Source: Bin55 sp965203735 (lineage in GTDB: Bacteria > Pseudomonadota > Gammaproteobacteria > Pseudomonadales > Azotimanducaceae). From it: a stretch of DNA of 64,000 nt. The DNA is taken from contig OZ241909.1 in the NCBI GenBank assembly GCA_965203735.1, forward strand, positions 1,240,001 through 1,304,000, written 5' to 3'. Shown here piece by piece: positions 16,286 to 24,782 of this stretch. Position 1 is the stretch's first letter; the number at the start of each line of letters is the position of its first letter. Both the position numbers and the translations under genes were made by a program. The notes beneath the pieces were generated by a model. That model made no database searches. It saw only the letters and a program-made list of their open reading frames with translations, and had not been told where the DNA came from.

Positions 16286-18406
16286 TCAGTTCATCACATT
16301 GAAAGTGTGGCTGTACTTGACGACAAACTCTTGATGCTCAAAAGTGTCATCGTCCGTGCCGAGGCCGAAGTAAGAGTAGACAACGTACAGCCCGGAATTG
16401 GCGTTCCTTTGCCACCGGTAGCGTAAATTGATAGACCAAATGTCGTCGATACGATTGCGTTGAAGCTGTCCAAAGACTTCACTCTGCGGCGTAAATGAGT
16501 AAGCAAATCCCAAATTCCCATTCGCCACAGTGACATCCTTTTCTAACGTGGGAAATCCAATTTTTCTATGTTGGTAACCGACACTGAAGCTCAATGATTC
16601 GTCTTGCTGATAACTAAAGAACGCGTTTGTGTTTAAAAGCTCTCCGTTGTAGAACCCGCCATTAGAGAGAAAGGCTCCGCCTCGAATTCGATGGGTATTT
16701 GGAAGGTTTCCCGCAAGCGTGAATTGCTTGGTGTTGTACTTTCCAGGCAGTATGAGCACGCCTGCTACAGGAAAAGGCTCTCGAACCTCCTCGTATTGAA
16801 AGTCAACGGCCATCCATCCGTCCGCTCCGTTGTCCCACACGGGCCAAATCTCGAGATGGAGACCACCATTTTCCAAGTAGCCATCCAGGTTTCGAGTCAT
16901 GCTAATGGAGTAGTACTGGTTCCACTCTTTGAGACCCACAAAGTCGTCGACCGCATGGGTGTATCGCAGTATCCCTCCAGTTGTTCTCATGTTTCTTCGA
17001 GACACGAATCCAACTTCAGGATTGAATCCCTTACCTACTTCATGTATCCATGCTTGGTATTTCCAAGTTGGTGAGCTGTGGTTCACGTAGACATTGAATG
17101 CGTGTGCGTCGGAGCTATATGCATCGCTTCGAGTTGTAGCTACAAATGTGTGGATATCGGTGCGTTCTCCAATCCCAAAAGAACCATTTATGCCCAACGT
17201 GTCGCCAGTCGAATGGCTATCTCGCCTTCTTGAACCGAGAAAGCCTACCGAGGATCGATTCTTCAAGTCTCTGCTCAATCGCAGCACTGTAAAGTCCGAT
17301 TTGTCGTCATTTGCGTGTGAGTCGGATCTCATTTGAAGAAATCCCAAGTTAGTTTGGTCCGTGATTTTTCCTGTGACGCGAACTCCCCCGTCGAGCCTTA
17401 GACGTTGCCCATTTGGAGCGATTCCGATTCGTCGACTGTGAAACAGTTGCGTCTGCCAAGGTACTCCTACCGTGAACAAGGCTTGATTCTCCAGAAAGAA
17501 CGGGCGAGTTTCTGGAAAGAACAGTGCATAGCGGCCAAGATTGACCTGAAGCTGGTCCGATTCCACTTGAGCGAAATCGGTGTTAAAGGTTGCATCCAAC
17601 GTCAAGCGGGACGTGATCGAGTACTTCACGTCAAATCCTGCATCATTTCCTTGATCATCGTCGGAGAAATCTGACTGAACGTCGCCGGTTCGTACGTAGG
17701 GAGTGAATCGAAGACTTCGATTCATGGCGGGTACCCCAATGCCATGAATCCGACCCGCTAAATCGATTCGATACATGTTGAATTGAGCGGGTACGGGAGA
17801 CCAATAGGATATTTCATTGTCAGCGATTGTCACGCGTGCAATGTTCACTCCCCATGTTTGTACTCTGTCGCCTCCATAACGTAACGAACTAAATGGAATT
17901 TCCATTTCTGTACTCCAGCCGAACGGCGTGCGAAGTGACTCTACCCGCCAGGTGGTTGACCAGTTCCAGTCCGTGTTGCCACTAGAGAGAGCACCGTCCC
18001 ATAGTGGTCCATTTGGGTTGGTTGCAAACACAAACCCGGTACGTCCGTTCAAGAAGGTGTCCAGAATTATTGCGACGGAATCTGATAGCTCGCCGTTGCT
18101 AGATACAACAATCTGACTGGGATCGTCCTGGTAGCACAGGAACGCTATGTGCAGTGCCGATTCAGTGTAGCCAAAGTAAACCTCTGTACGGTGGGATGCA
18201 GGTTCTCCGTTTTCGGGGCGTAATTGACTGAAGTTTGAAATCGGCGATTCGGCTTCCCATACTGGATCACCCCGAACCTTTCCGTCAAGTTCAGGTTTCG
18301 CCGTCAACGCTAACGCAGTCGTCTCGGCCCGAAATGTAGGATCGGTCTGTGCAAGTGTCACAGTGCACAACAGTGTGAGTAGTACTGCGAGCAGCCGTTC
18401 GGACAC
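16286..18406 (-). CDS. DUF5916-type outer-membrane protein with CBM9-like N-terminal domain
   Basis: 706-residue secreted protein. After a signal peptide (SERLLAVLLTLLCTVTLAQT) comes a beta-sandwich resembling CBM9 carbohydrate-binding modules (KPELDGKVRGDPVWEAESPI, TGFVFATNPNGPLWDGALSS). A long C-terminal beta-barrel of the DUF5916 type follows, with FFPETRPFFLENQALFTVGV, and ends in YSHTFNVMN. The frame extends upstream to 18562, but the GTG at 18406 is favoured: it has CGGAGG six bases upstream and begins the signal peptide directly. Members often sit beside TonB systems and peptidases; their function is not established. Monocistronic, facing an unusual palindrome. Confidence 0.82.
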   Translation of the reverse strand: MSERLLAVLLTLLCTVTLAQTDPTFRAETTALALTAKPELDGKVRGDPVWEAESPISNFSQLRPENGEPASHRTEVYFGYTESALHIAFLCYQDDPSQIVVSSNGELSDSVAIILDTFLNGRTGFVFATNPNGPLWDGALSSGNTDWNWSTTWRVESLRTPFGWSTEMEIPFSSLRYGGDRVQTWGVNIARVTIADNEISYWSPVPAQFNMYRIDLAGRIHGIGVPAMNRSLRFTPYVRTGDVQSDFSDDDQGNDAGFDVKYSITSRLTLDATFNTDFAQVESDQLQVNLGRYALFFPETRPFFLENQALFTVGVPWQTQLFHSRRIGIAPNGQRLRLDGGVRVTGKITDQTNLGFLQMRSDSHANDDKSDFTVLRLSRDLKNRSSVGFLGSRRRDSHSTGDTLGINGSFGIGERTDIHTFVATTRSDAYSSDAHAFNVYVNHSSPTWKYQAWIHEVGKGFNPEVGFVSRRNMRTTGGILRYTHAVDDFVGLKEWNQYYSISMTRNLDGYLENGGLHLEIWPVWDNGADGWMAVDFQYEEVREPFPVAGVLILPGKYNTKQFTLAGNLPNTHRIRGGAFLSNGGFYNGELLNTNAFFSYQQDESLSFSVGYQHRKIGFPTLEKDVTVANGNLGFAYSFTPQSEVFGQLQRNRIDDIWSINLRYRWQRNANSGLYVVYSYFGLGTDDDTFEHQEFVVKYSHTFNVMN

Positions 18407-18412
18407 GGAATG

Positions 18413-18418
18413 CCTCCG
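18413..18418 (-). promoter_or_regulatory. Ribosome-binding site that fixes the DUF5916 start
   Basis: CGGAGG on the minus strand, six bases before GTG 18406. The longer upstream frame would place this strong site inside the coding sequence, so it argues for the GTG start. Confidence 0.75.
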
Positions 18419-18560
18419 AATCACAGATTGAAAAGAGTTGACCAAGTGAATGAACGACGTTCGGTGAACGCACATTGGCGCATTGTATTGAGACAGACAA
18501 AGAGGTGTCCGAATTTTTCCTTCAACGTAGATCATGGCTCTCCTCAATGCCCAGAGATTC

Positions 18561-18590
18561 AATAAAATTAATATGTATATTAATTTTATT
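18561..18590. promoter_or_regulatory. 30-bp AT-rich perfect palindrome, possible operator
   Basis: Two perfect 14-bp arms (aataaaattaatat and its complement) flank a central GT. On the minus strand a TATAAT box (18588-18593) overlaps its edge, so a transcript of the DUF5916 gene would start inside the palindrome. That placement suits a repressor site. It contains no G or C in the arms, so it would make a weak RNA hairpin and a poor terminator. Confidence 0.55.
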
Positions 18591-18908
18591 ATACAAATAC
18601 CCCAGTAATATGCATTTATCTAAGTGAAATAGACTCATTTTATAATCCATAACGAATGGTTCTTCCAATGAGAGTCTCATGGTGTTTAAGGACCTAATCG
18701 AAAGTGCAGACCAGAATCGAGGACGTATAATCGAATCGCTTATAGTCCGAGTCGGGATGCGACAAGGACTGTGAAGCATCGCTCTTCAAGGGTTCTGAAT
18801 GGTTTCCATGGTCAGTTCCCTCTCCGCAGCCGCTCTGACTTGCGAGTTGAACTAGATTGTTATCGTCCTGTCCAAACTTGATGCTTCCACCAGAGGGGAG
18901 GTATTAAC

Positions 18909-18922
18909 CGCTTCATGAAGCG
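18909..18922 (+). repeat. 14-bp palindrome centred on the tatT start codon
   Basis: CGCTTCATGAAGCG is a perfect palindrome with the ATG in its middle. In mRNA it has no loop to fold as a hairpin, so any effect would be at DNA level or by RNA dimer pairing. It may be chance, because it overlaps the codons of a typical MKR start. Confidence 0.4.
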
Positions 18923-19778
18923 TACTCGAACGGCGGTAATTGTATCGCTGGTGATCGGAACTCTGATGTTGTCTGGTTGCCAGATGATAGTGTCTCGGGT
19001 AAGTAACGACTTTGCCCAGAGTTTGTCCACAGCTATTCTGAACAGCGAGGACCTGCGGGTTGTTGAAGACGGGGTACCGGCTTACCTCATTCTTATAGAT
19101 GCATTGCTTCTTCAGAACGAATCAAACGCGGATCTGGTACTAGTGGCTTCGCAGATTTATGGTTCATATGCTGCAGCATTTGTCTCTGACCTTGAACGTC
19201 GAAAATTCTTAACTAAAACGTCTCGAGAATTGGCGTTCAAAGGAGCGTGTTTAAAGCAGAAGTCACTATGCGAAATTGAGTCACTACCGTTTGACGGTTT
19301 TGAATCGGCAATCGACCAGCTTGGACACAAAGATGTGGCAGTGATATACGGTCTCGCCAGTGCTTGGGCAGGATGGCTTGAAGCGCACTCGGATGACATG
19401 AAGGCTGTTGTTCAATTGCCACGAGTTAGGGTGCTAATCGAAAAGATGTTGAAATTGGACGAGACATACGACAATGGCGCACCGCATATGTACATGGGTG
19501 TGTTTGAGTCGCTTACGCCGCCCTCGCTTGGAGGACGTCCTGAACTAGCACGTAGGCACTTTTTGAAGGCTCTTGAAATAAGTAATTCTCAAAATCTGTA
19601 TGCCAAAGTGCTATATGCACAAAATTACGCTCGGATGATGTACGACAGGGAGCTCCATGACTCTTTGCTGGATGAAGTGCTTGAAGCCGACCCAAGAGTT
19701 GAGGGCTACACACTTCAAAACAAAGTCGCCCAAAAGATGGCACAGGAATTGAAACGAAGTGCAAATGAGTACTTTTAA
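18915..19778 (+). CDS. TRAP transporter TatT-like lipoprotein (TPAT T-component)
   Basis: 287-residue predicted lipoprotein (lipobox LMLSGCQ, Cys near residue 22) of the TatT family, the alpha-helical TPR-like subunit that associates with a TRAP substrate-binding protein in TPAT transporters. Helical repeats are visible, such as APHMYMGVFESLTPPSLGGR and ARRHFLKALEISNSQNLYAK. The stop overlaps the start of the dctP-like gene by 14 bases, so the four genes form one operon (TatT, P, Q, M). GGGGAGG lies 13 bases before the ATG, a rather long spacing. In Treponema pallidum (Tp0956) the T-protein forms a ring that carries P-subunits; a similar periplasmic complex is likely here. Confidence 0.85.
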   Translation: MKRTRTAVIVSLVIGTLMLSGCQMIVSRVSNDFAQSLSTAILNSEDLRVVEDGVPAYLILIDALLLQNESNADLVLVASQIYGSYAAAFVSDLERRKFLTKTSRELAFKGACLKQKSLCEIESLPFDGFESAIDQLGHKDVAVIYGLASAWAGWLEAHSDDMKAVVQLPRVRVLIEKMLKLDETYDNGAPHMYMGVFESLTPPSLGGRPELARRHFLKALEISNSQNLYAKVLYAQNYARMMYDRELHDSLLDEVLEADPRVEGYTLQNKVAQKMAQELKRSANEYF

Positions 19779-20784
19779 GTCTCAGTGCTTGAAATTGTCT
19801 TTTCTTTCGGGCATATGCACGATTGCGCTGTTCGCTCAATCTGACACGACATTGAAGGTAGCAACCATTTCTCCTGAAGGTTCTGCACTCATGGTTGAAT
19901 TGCGAGAGGCGGCCAATGCCATTGAAGAGGAAACCGAAGGCAGGATTCAGTTCAAGTTCTACGCTGGCGGTGTCATGGGAGACGACTTTGCTGTCAAACG
20001 AAAGATGCGTGCTCGGCAGTTGAACGGTGGAATCCTTCAGACTAGTGTGTTTACTTCCGATGTCCCCAACCTTAACGTTTACAACCTCCCGATGCAGTTC
20101 AAGAATGTGGACGAAGTTGCGGCGGTTCGTAGAGATTTGGACAAAGTCTTGCGTACCGAACTTGAAGATGCAGGCTATGTCTCGTTCGGATTTCTTGGGA
20201 TCGGTCTCGCTTATGCGATGGGCTCGAAGGCGGCAACCACTGTTCAGGAAACGAGACGATTGAAAATCTGGGTTCCTAAGAACGATCCTAGCACGGAACT
20301 CATGCTCAGGGCATTTGGAGTCAATCCGATTCCCCTCTCCACAGTGGATGTACTAACCGGACTTCAAACAGGTCTTATCGACACGGTTGCTTCTCCACCC
20401 GTAGCAGCTGTAACGCTGCAATGGCACACACACATTAAGTACATGCTTGACGTGCCGTTTCTATATGTCTTTAGCGTGTATGTACTTGACGGGCGTTCCT
20501 TTCGAAATGTTAGCGACGACGACCAGGCGGTTGTTCGCAAACACATGGACAACGCAATGCAAAACGCGGAGCGGAAGGGAATCGAAGATCACGCATCAGC
20601 GTTTGAGGCAATGCTGGACCAAGGTATAGAACTGCTTCAGCCGGACGAAGGTGCACTGTCTGAATGGCAACGCAACGCTGACGGTGCTGCTGAGGAGTGG
20701 GTGAATAAGAAGCTTGTGAGCCGTTCCGTCCTCGATCAGTTCAAATCCTCGCTCCACAAGACTAGAAGGAGCAATGCTGACTAG
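19765..20784 (+). CDS. TRAP transporter solute-binding protein (DctP family)
   Basis: 339-residue periplasmic binding protein of a TRAP transporter. After a signal peptide (LSFLSGICTIALFAQS) it has the family pattern KVATISPEGSALMVELREAA, IQFKFYAGGVMGDD, and the ligand-site region RRLKIWVPKNDPSTELMLRA. Many DctP proteins bind organic acids through an Arg in this last segment; the ligand here is unknown. A GTG two codons upstream (19759) is an alternative start. It overlaps tatT by 14 bases and dctQ by 11. Confidence 0.92.
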   Translation: MSTFKSQCLKLSFLSGICTIALFAQSDTTLKVATISPEGSALMVELREAANAIEEETEGRIQFKFYAGGVMGDDFAVKRKMRARQLNGGILQTSVFTSDVPNLNVYNLPMQFKNVDEVAAVRRDLDKVLRTELEDAGYVSFGFLGIGLAYAMGSKAATTVQETRRLKIWVPKNDPSTELMLRAFGVNPIPLSTVDVLTGLQTGLIDTVASPPVAAVTLQWHTHIKYMLDVPFLYVFSVYVLDGRSFRNVSDDDQAVVRKHMDNAMQNAERKGIEDHASAFEAMLDQGIELLQPDEGALSEWQRNADGAAEEWVNKKLVSRSVLDQFKSSLHKTRRSNAD

Positions 20785-21241
20785 GATTCTGAAGTATCTG
20801 CGATGGTTTGAGTCAGGTCTTCTCGTCACGTTGTTTCTCGTCATGCTACTTGTGGCATGCGCTCAGGTCGTTGCTCGAAACTTTTTCGGAACCGGTTTCC
20901 TGTGGGGCGACGAGTTGGTCCGAACGGCCGTTCTCTGGACCACTATGTTGGGTGCATTGGCAGCTATCGGTCAAGGTGGTCACATTCGAATCGACGTTAT
21001 GGAAAGACTTCTGCCCGATAAATGGTCACCGGTCTTGAACGGTGCTGCCAATCTGTTTGCCTCGTTAATCTGCTTAGTCGTCGCATATTTTTCGTGGGAC
21101 TTTCTTGTTTGGGAGTTTGAGGAACGAAACTCCGGGATTGGAATCATTCCCTCCTGGATTCTTGTTTCCGTAATTCCCTGCGTGGCATTTGCGATGGGTG
21201 TACGTCACGCAATACAGGCGTTCAGGCCACGACAAAAATGA
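20774..21241 (+). CDS. TRAP transporter small permease (DctQ family)
   Basis: 155-residue inner-membrane protein with four predicted helices. The family hallmark is visible in NFFGTGFLWGDELVRTAVLW and GGHIRIDVMERLLPDKW. AGGAG precedes the ATG at a good distance. It overlaps the gene before by 11 bases, and its TGA overlaps the ATG of the large permease (ATGA). It pairs with DctM to form the sodium-driven membrane unit. Confidence 0.93.
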   Translation: MLTRILKYLRWFESGLLVTLFLVMLLVACAQVVARNFFGTGFLWGDELVRTAVLWTTMLGALAAIGQGGHIRIDVMERLLPDKWSPVLNGAANLFASLICLVVAYFSWDFLVWEFEERNSGIGIIPSWILVSVIPCVAFAMGVRHAIQAFRPRQK

Positions 21242-22515
21242 TCTTACTAGGATTTGCAGCGCTGGTCATTGCGGTCCTATGTGGAGCACCCCTATATGTT
21301 GTGATTTTGGGCGTGGCGATTCTTGGATTTCTGGCTTCCGATATTAGTCTGGTTGTCATCGGGATTGAGTTGTATCGCATAGCAGACACTCCACTGCTAG
21401 TCGCACTTCCTCTGTTCACTTTCGCAGGTTACATACTCGCTGAAGCGAACACTTCTAAACGCCTCATGGATTTGATGCGTGCATTATTTGGATGGATGCC
21501 CGCGGGATTGGCGATTGTGGGTTTCGCTACCTGTGCAATTTTTACGGCGCTGACAGGCGCTTCGGGCGTCACCATAGTCGCTCTTGGCGCATTGCTCCTT
21601 CCCATGCTGGTTCAATCAGGGTATTCGGAGCGTTTTAGCTTGGGACTCGTCACGAGTTCTGGAAGCTTGGGACTGCTGATTCTTCCAAGTGTGCCGCTCA
21701 TTCTCTACGGGATCGTTGCTCAGCAAGTCAATGTCGGAGAGAGCTTTACGATTCGTGATCTCTTTTTGGCCGGGTTGGTTCCAGCTCTACTGATGATCAT
21801 CGCATTATCGGTTTGGGCGTCCGTGAAACACAGAAGCATCCCAGTTACGAAATTCAGTGCGAGTCAAGTTTGGAAAGCGATTGTCGCCGCTCGATGGGAA
21901 CTGCCGTTGCCGATTGTTATTTTGGGAGGAATTTACTCGGGGTTCTTCGCGATTTCCGAAGCGGCCGCAATTACGGCTGTCTACGCGCTTATCGCGGAAG
22001 TACTTCTCTACAAAGAGGTATCGATCAAGCGATTGCCTGCTGTCATTAGCGAATCGATGATCATGGTGGGGAGCATCATTCTGATACTGGGAGCAGCTCT
22101 AGTACTCACAAACTACTTTGTTGACGCCCAGATTCCACAACAGCTATTCGAATTTATCAATTCAGAAATCTCAAATCCAATTGTTTTCTTGATTCTCCTA
22201 AATCTCTTACTGTTAGCTTTAGGAGCGGTACTGGACATATTCTCAGCTATTGTGATCATGGTGCCGTTGTTGCTGCCGGTAGCAGCCGGATATGGAATTC
22301 ATCCTGTGCACTTGGGAATCATCTTTATGGCGAACATGCAAATTGGTTACTTCACCCCACCGATTGGCATGAACCTTTTCATCGCTAGCTATCGATTTGA
22401 CAAGCCTATTGTTGATCTCTATCGAGCGACGTTGCCGTTTATGGGAGTGCTTCTAATTGTCCTCGTGCTCATTACTTACATTCCTCAGCTGTCCTTGTGG
22501 TACCAGCACTTCTAG
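21238..22515 (+). CDS. TRAP transporter large permease (DctM family)
   Basis: 425-residue polytopic transport subunit with about 12 hydrophobic segments. Family motifs include FTALTGASGVTIVALGALLLP, here without its last residue as FTALTGASGVTIVALGALLL, GSLGLLILPSVPLILYGIVA, and the C-terminal IGYFTPPIGMNLFIASY. It performs sodium-coupled uptake of the ligand delivered by the P-subunit. Last gene of the operon; no clear terminator was found in the 100 bases that follow. Confidence 0.94.
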   Translation: MILLGFAALVIAVLCGAPLYVVILGVAILGFLASDISLVVIGIELYRIADTPLLVALPLFTFAGYILAEANTSKRLMDLMRALFGWMPAGLAIVGFATCAIFTALTGASGVTIVALGALLLPMLVQSGYSERFSLGLVTSSGSLGLLILPSVPLILYGIVAQQVNVGESFTIRDLFLAGLVPALLMIIALSVWASVKHRSIPVTKFSASQVWKAIVAARWELPLPIVILGGIYSGFFAISEAAAITAVYALIAEVLLYKEVSIKRLPAVISESMIMVGSIILILGAALVLTNYFVDAQIPQQLFEFINSEISNPIVFLILLNLLLLALGAVLDIFSAIVIMVPLLLPVAAGYGIHPVHLGIIFMANMQIGYFTPPIGMNLFIASYRFDKPIVDLYRATLPFMGVLLIVLVLITYIPQLSLWYQHF

Positions 22516-22618
22516 AGATTGGATGCAGGCAATTCAAGCGCATTTCACTAGCTAAGAACGTCATCAAAAGCAATACCATGTGCAAGGAGAAAAGCCGACC
22601 TTAGGAGGCAGTCCCACA

Positions 22619-23002
22619 ATGAGCACGACACGGAAGAGTCGGATAATTGAACTGCGTGGAATCAAGTACATGATTTCTGCGGAGCGAATGGATCGCGCAA
22701 TTGAGTTCTATCGCGACACAATCGGGTTGCAAGTTCAGACGCAGTCTCCGTATTGGAGCGAACTTTCGTTGGGCAACGCTACCGTTGCACTACATGGCGG
22801 CGGAGATGGGACGTTTAGAGAGACTGGTCTCTCATTCACGGTCGGTGACATTTCCACCGCGTGCGAAGCTGTCATTGAAGGTGGCGGGTCGGTTCGAATG
22901 CAGCCGGAGGATCGAGGCGACGAAGGCATTTACCTTGCTATGCTCACGGATACCGAGAACAACGGCTTCATGCTTAGCCAAGAGAAAGAACCTAGCCTCT
23001 AG
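22619..23002 (+). CDS. VOC-superfamily (glyoxalase-like) protein
   Basis: 127-residue single-repeat-pair VOC protein. It contains MDRAIEFYRDTIGLQVQTQS near the N-terminus and a second half with GLSFTVGDISTACEAVIEGG. The usual metal Glu near the end may be the E in DTENNGFMLSQE. The ATG at 22619 is chosen because AGGAGG lies at 22603-22608; the frame opens at a GTG at 22580 that lacks such a site. The substrate is unknown; these small enzymes include glyoxalases, dioxygenases and antibiotic-binding proteins. It follows dctM by 103 bases on the same strand and may belong to the same transcript. Confidence 0.75.
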   Translation: MSTTRKSRIIELRGIKYMISAERMDRAIEFYRDTIGLQVQTQSPYWSELSLGNATVALHGGGDGTFRETGLSFTVGDISTACEAVIEGGGSVRMQPEDRGDEGIYLAMLTDTENNGFMLSQEKEPSL

Positions 23003-23096
23003 TTCTTTCTGATTTTGGTTGTCACCGATGGGTGTGGTGCGGCTTACACCAATTACTGGGATACAGTTCAAGAATTGAATTTGCGAAGAAAGTGCT

Positions 23097-23507
23097 CTAG
23101 CGAAATCGAGGATTGTCTTCTTTCATCTGCTCCATCCACTTCTTGTGGCCCTCGGGGTCAAGAATCATGGACGAGAAGTATGTGAGCATGTCGCGATGGT
23201 TTCGAGGCAGTTTGGCTCGATTCATCTCCTGTTCTCCAGCGGGACTCGAGATGAACCGAAACGACTGTGTAACCGAATCGTCGTACCCCAAGATTTTTTT
23301 GGCCTCTTCATTCATTATGGCCAACACATGCTCGAGATCTTCTACTTCTAAATCGAGCTGCTCAGGTTCTAGTACTAGGTTAGACCACAGAGTGCAGAGG
23401 AAGAGTTGGTAGCGATTCTTGTCAACGAATGAATCTGCGACGGAGGAGTTGTCCTGCATTTGATTCAGGACTGGACCGAGTTTCACTCTTAGCAGATCAA
23501 GATCCAA
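23097..23507 (-). CDS. Conserved-looking hypothetical protein
   Basis: 136-residue soluble protein, not recognised. It is rich in charged residues and predicted helices (VEDLEHVLAIMNEEAKKILG, MILDPEGHKKWMEQMKEDNP) and has no signal peptide. The apparent start is a TTG with weak upstream sequence, so the true N-terminus is unsure. It is supported as a gene by its length, codon pattern and lack of a competing frame. It lies alone between convergent and unrelated neighbours. Confidence 0.55.
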   Translation of the reverse strand: MDLDLLRVKLGPVLNQMQDNSSVADSFVDKNRYQLFLCTLWSNLVLEPEQLDLEVEDLEHVLAIMNEEAKKILGYDDSVTQSFRFISSPAGEQEMNRAKLPRNHRDMLTYFSSMILDPEGHKKWMEQMKEDNPRFR

Positions 23508-23707
23508 TGAAGTTGTCCGTTACTAAAGCAATAGCGCTAAGTTCTTGTTGCACTCACTAGTGACTCGATAAAGATATCACCAACTTCGATTGTTCATGCT
23601 GGGCGGAAATTACCTGGCTATGACCACACTCATTGCTAGGGTCTGGGAAATTCAATACTCGACTAGGTAGATGCTCTGTGATACACAACAAGACGTGAAT
23701 CAGACGC

Positions 23708-24706
23708 TTACTTGAGATTGACAATCATTTTGCCGGTATTTGCACCTGTGAATAATCCGATGAACGCCTCAGGCGTTGATTCAATTCCTTCATATACAGT
23801 TTCTCGATACTTCAATCGGCCACTGACGACCCACTCAGTCATATCTCGCATAAAGTCGGCTCTTCGTTCGTTGTAGTTGGAGACAATGAAGCCCTTCAGA
23901 GTGAGTTGCGATCCGATTGCTATTGCAAGATTGTTGGGTCCAGGAACTGGTTCGGTTGCGTTGTACTGTGAGATGGCCCCACAAAGAGGCAAGCGACCGT
24001 TTGGTCTCATGCAGTTAAGAGCGGCTTGTAAGTGGTTGCCTCCCACGTTGTCAAAATACACGTCGATACCTTGAGGCGCACCGGTTAGGATTTGGCGTTC
24101 TAAGTGTCCGTCGTGATAGTCGAAAGCGTGATCGAAACCCAGATCCTCGGTGAGATGCCGAACCTTTTCGGCAGATCCTGCGCTTCCTACAGCCTTGCAG
24201 TTCTTGATTTTTGCGATCTGTCCAACTGCGCTTCCCACAGCCCCGGCCGCACCGGAAACGAAGACTGTCTCTCCTTCTTTCAACTCTCCGACATCAAGCA
24301 ATCCAACATATGCAGTCATGCCAGGCATTCCAAGCACACCCAAGTAAGCGGAAGCAGGAGCTCTCAATTCTCCTAGTTTTCGCAATCCTCGCCCCGAGGA
24401 CACAAACCCTTCGCGCCATCCTAAGTGACTCTCGACGTAATCTCCTTCTTGATAATCGGAGTGGTTCGATTCCACGATTCTCCCAATGGCTCCACCGGTC
24501 AGAGTCTCATTGAGCTGAAATCCCGGAACATAAGATTGCCTATCGACCATGCGACCCCGCATGTATGGATCGACAGTCAAGCTCACGTTTTGTACCAACA
24601 CCTCTCCTTCCTTTGGGTTAACAAGGTCCACCTCGACAATCTCGAAATCGTCGGTTTTGGGCAATCCTGTCGGTCTCCGAATAAGCTGTATTTCACGTGA
24701 ATTCAT
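23708..24706 (-). CDS. NADP-dependent MDR-family oxidoreductase (CurA/PTGR-like)
   Basis: 332-residue zinc-independent medium-chain dehydrogenase/reductase of the leukotriene B4 12-hydroxydehydrogenase / curcumin reductase type, which reduces activated double bonds of enones using NADPH. Motifs: VSLTVDPYMRGRMVDRQSY at the N-terminus, the Rossmann stretch VFVSGAAGAVGSAVGQIAKI, and FDNVGGNHLQAALNCMRPNG. No structural zinc cysteines are present, as expected. AGGGA precedes the ATG. Single gene. The exact substrate is not predictable; quinone or enal detoxification is a reasonable expectation. Confidence 0.88.
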   Translation of the reverse strand: MNSREIQLIRRPTGLPKTDDFEIVEVDLVNPKEGEVLVQNVSLTVDPYMRGRMVDRQSYVPGFQLNETLTGGAIGRIVESNHSDYQEGDYVESHLGWREGFVSSGRGLRKLGELRAPASAYLGVLGMPGMTAYVGLLDVGELKEGETVFVSGAAGAVGSAVGQIAKIKNCKAVGSAGSAEKVRHLTEDLGFDHAFDYHDGHLERQILTGAPQGIDVYFDNVGGNHLQAALNCMRPNGRLPLCGAISQYNATEPVPGPNNLAIAIGSQLTLKGFIVSNYNERRADFMRDMTEWVVSGRLKYRETVYEGIESTPEAFIGLFTGANTGKMIVNLK

Positions 24707-24782
24707 ATGTAGATCCCTATGTTTTCAACAAGTCATTTTTCTGGCGTTCGACTCGATTGAGGACAGCTTCGATCCCACTCCA

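Larger units (their letters stand above)
18407..18914. other. Divergent intergenic region between DUF5916 gene and TRAP operon
   Basis: About 500 bases between two divergent genes. It contains the ribosome-binding site of the DUF5916 gene, a markedly AT-rich stretch (about 18555-18650), the 30-bp palindrome at 18561-18590, and TATAAT-like boxes on both strands (18588-18593 read on minus, 18641-18646 read on plus). No convincing small gene was found. Confidence 0.55.
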
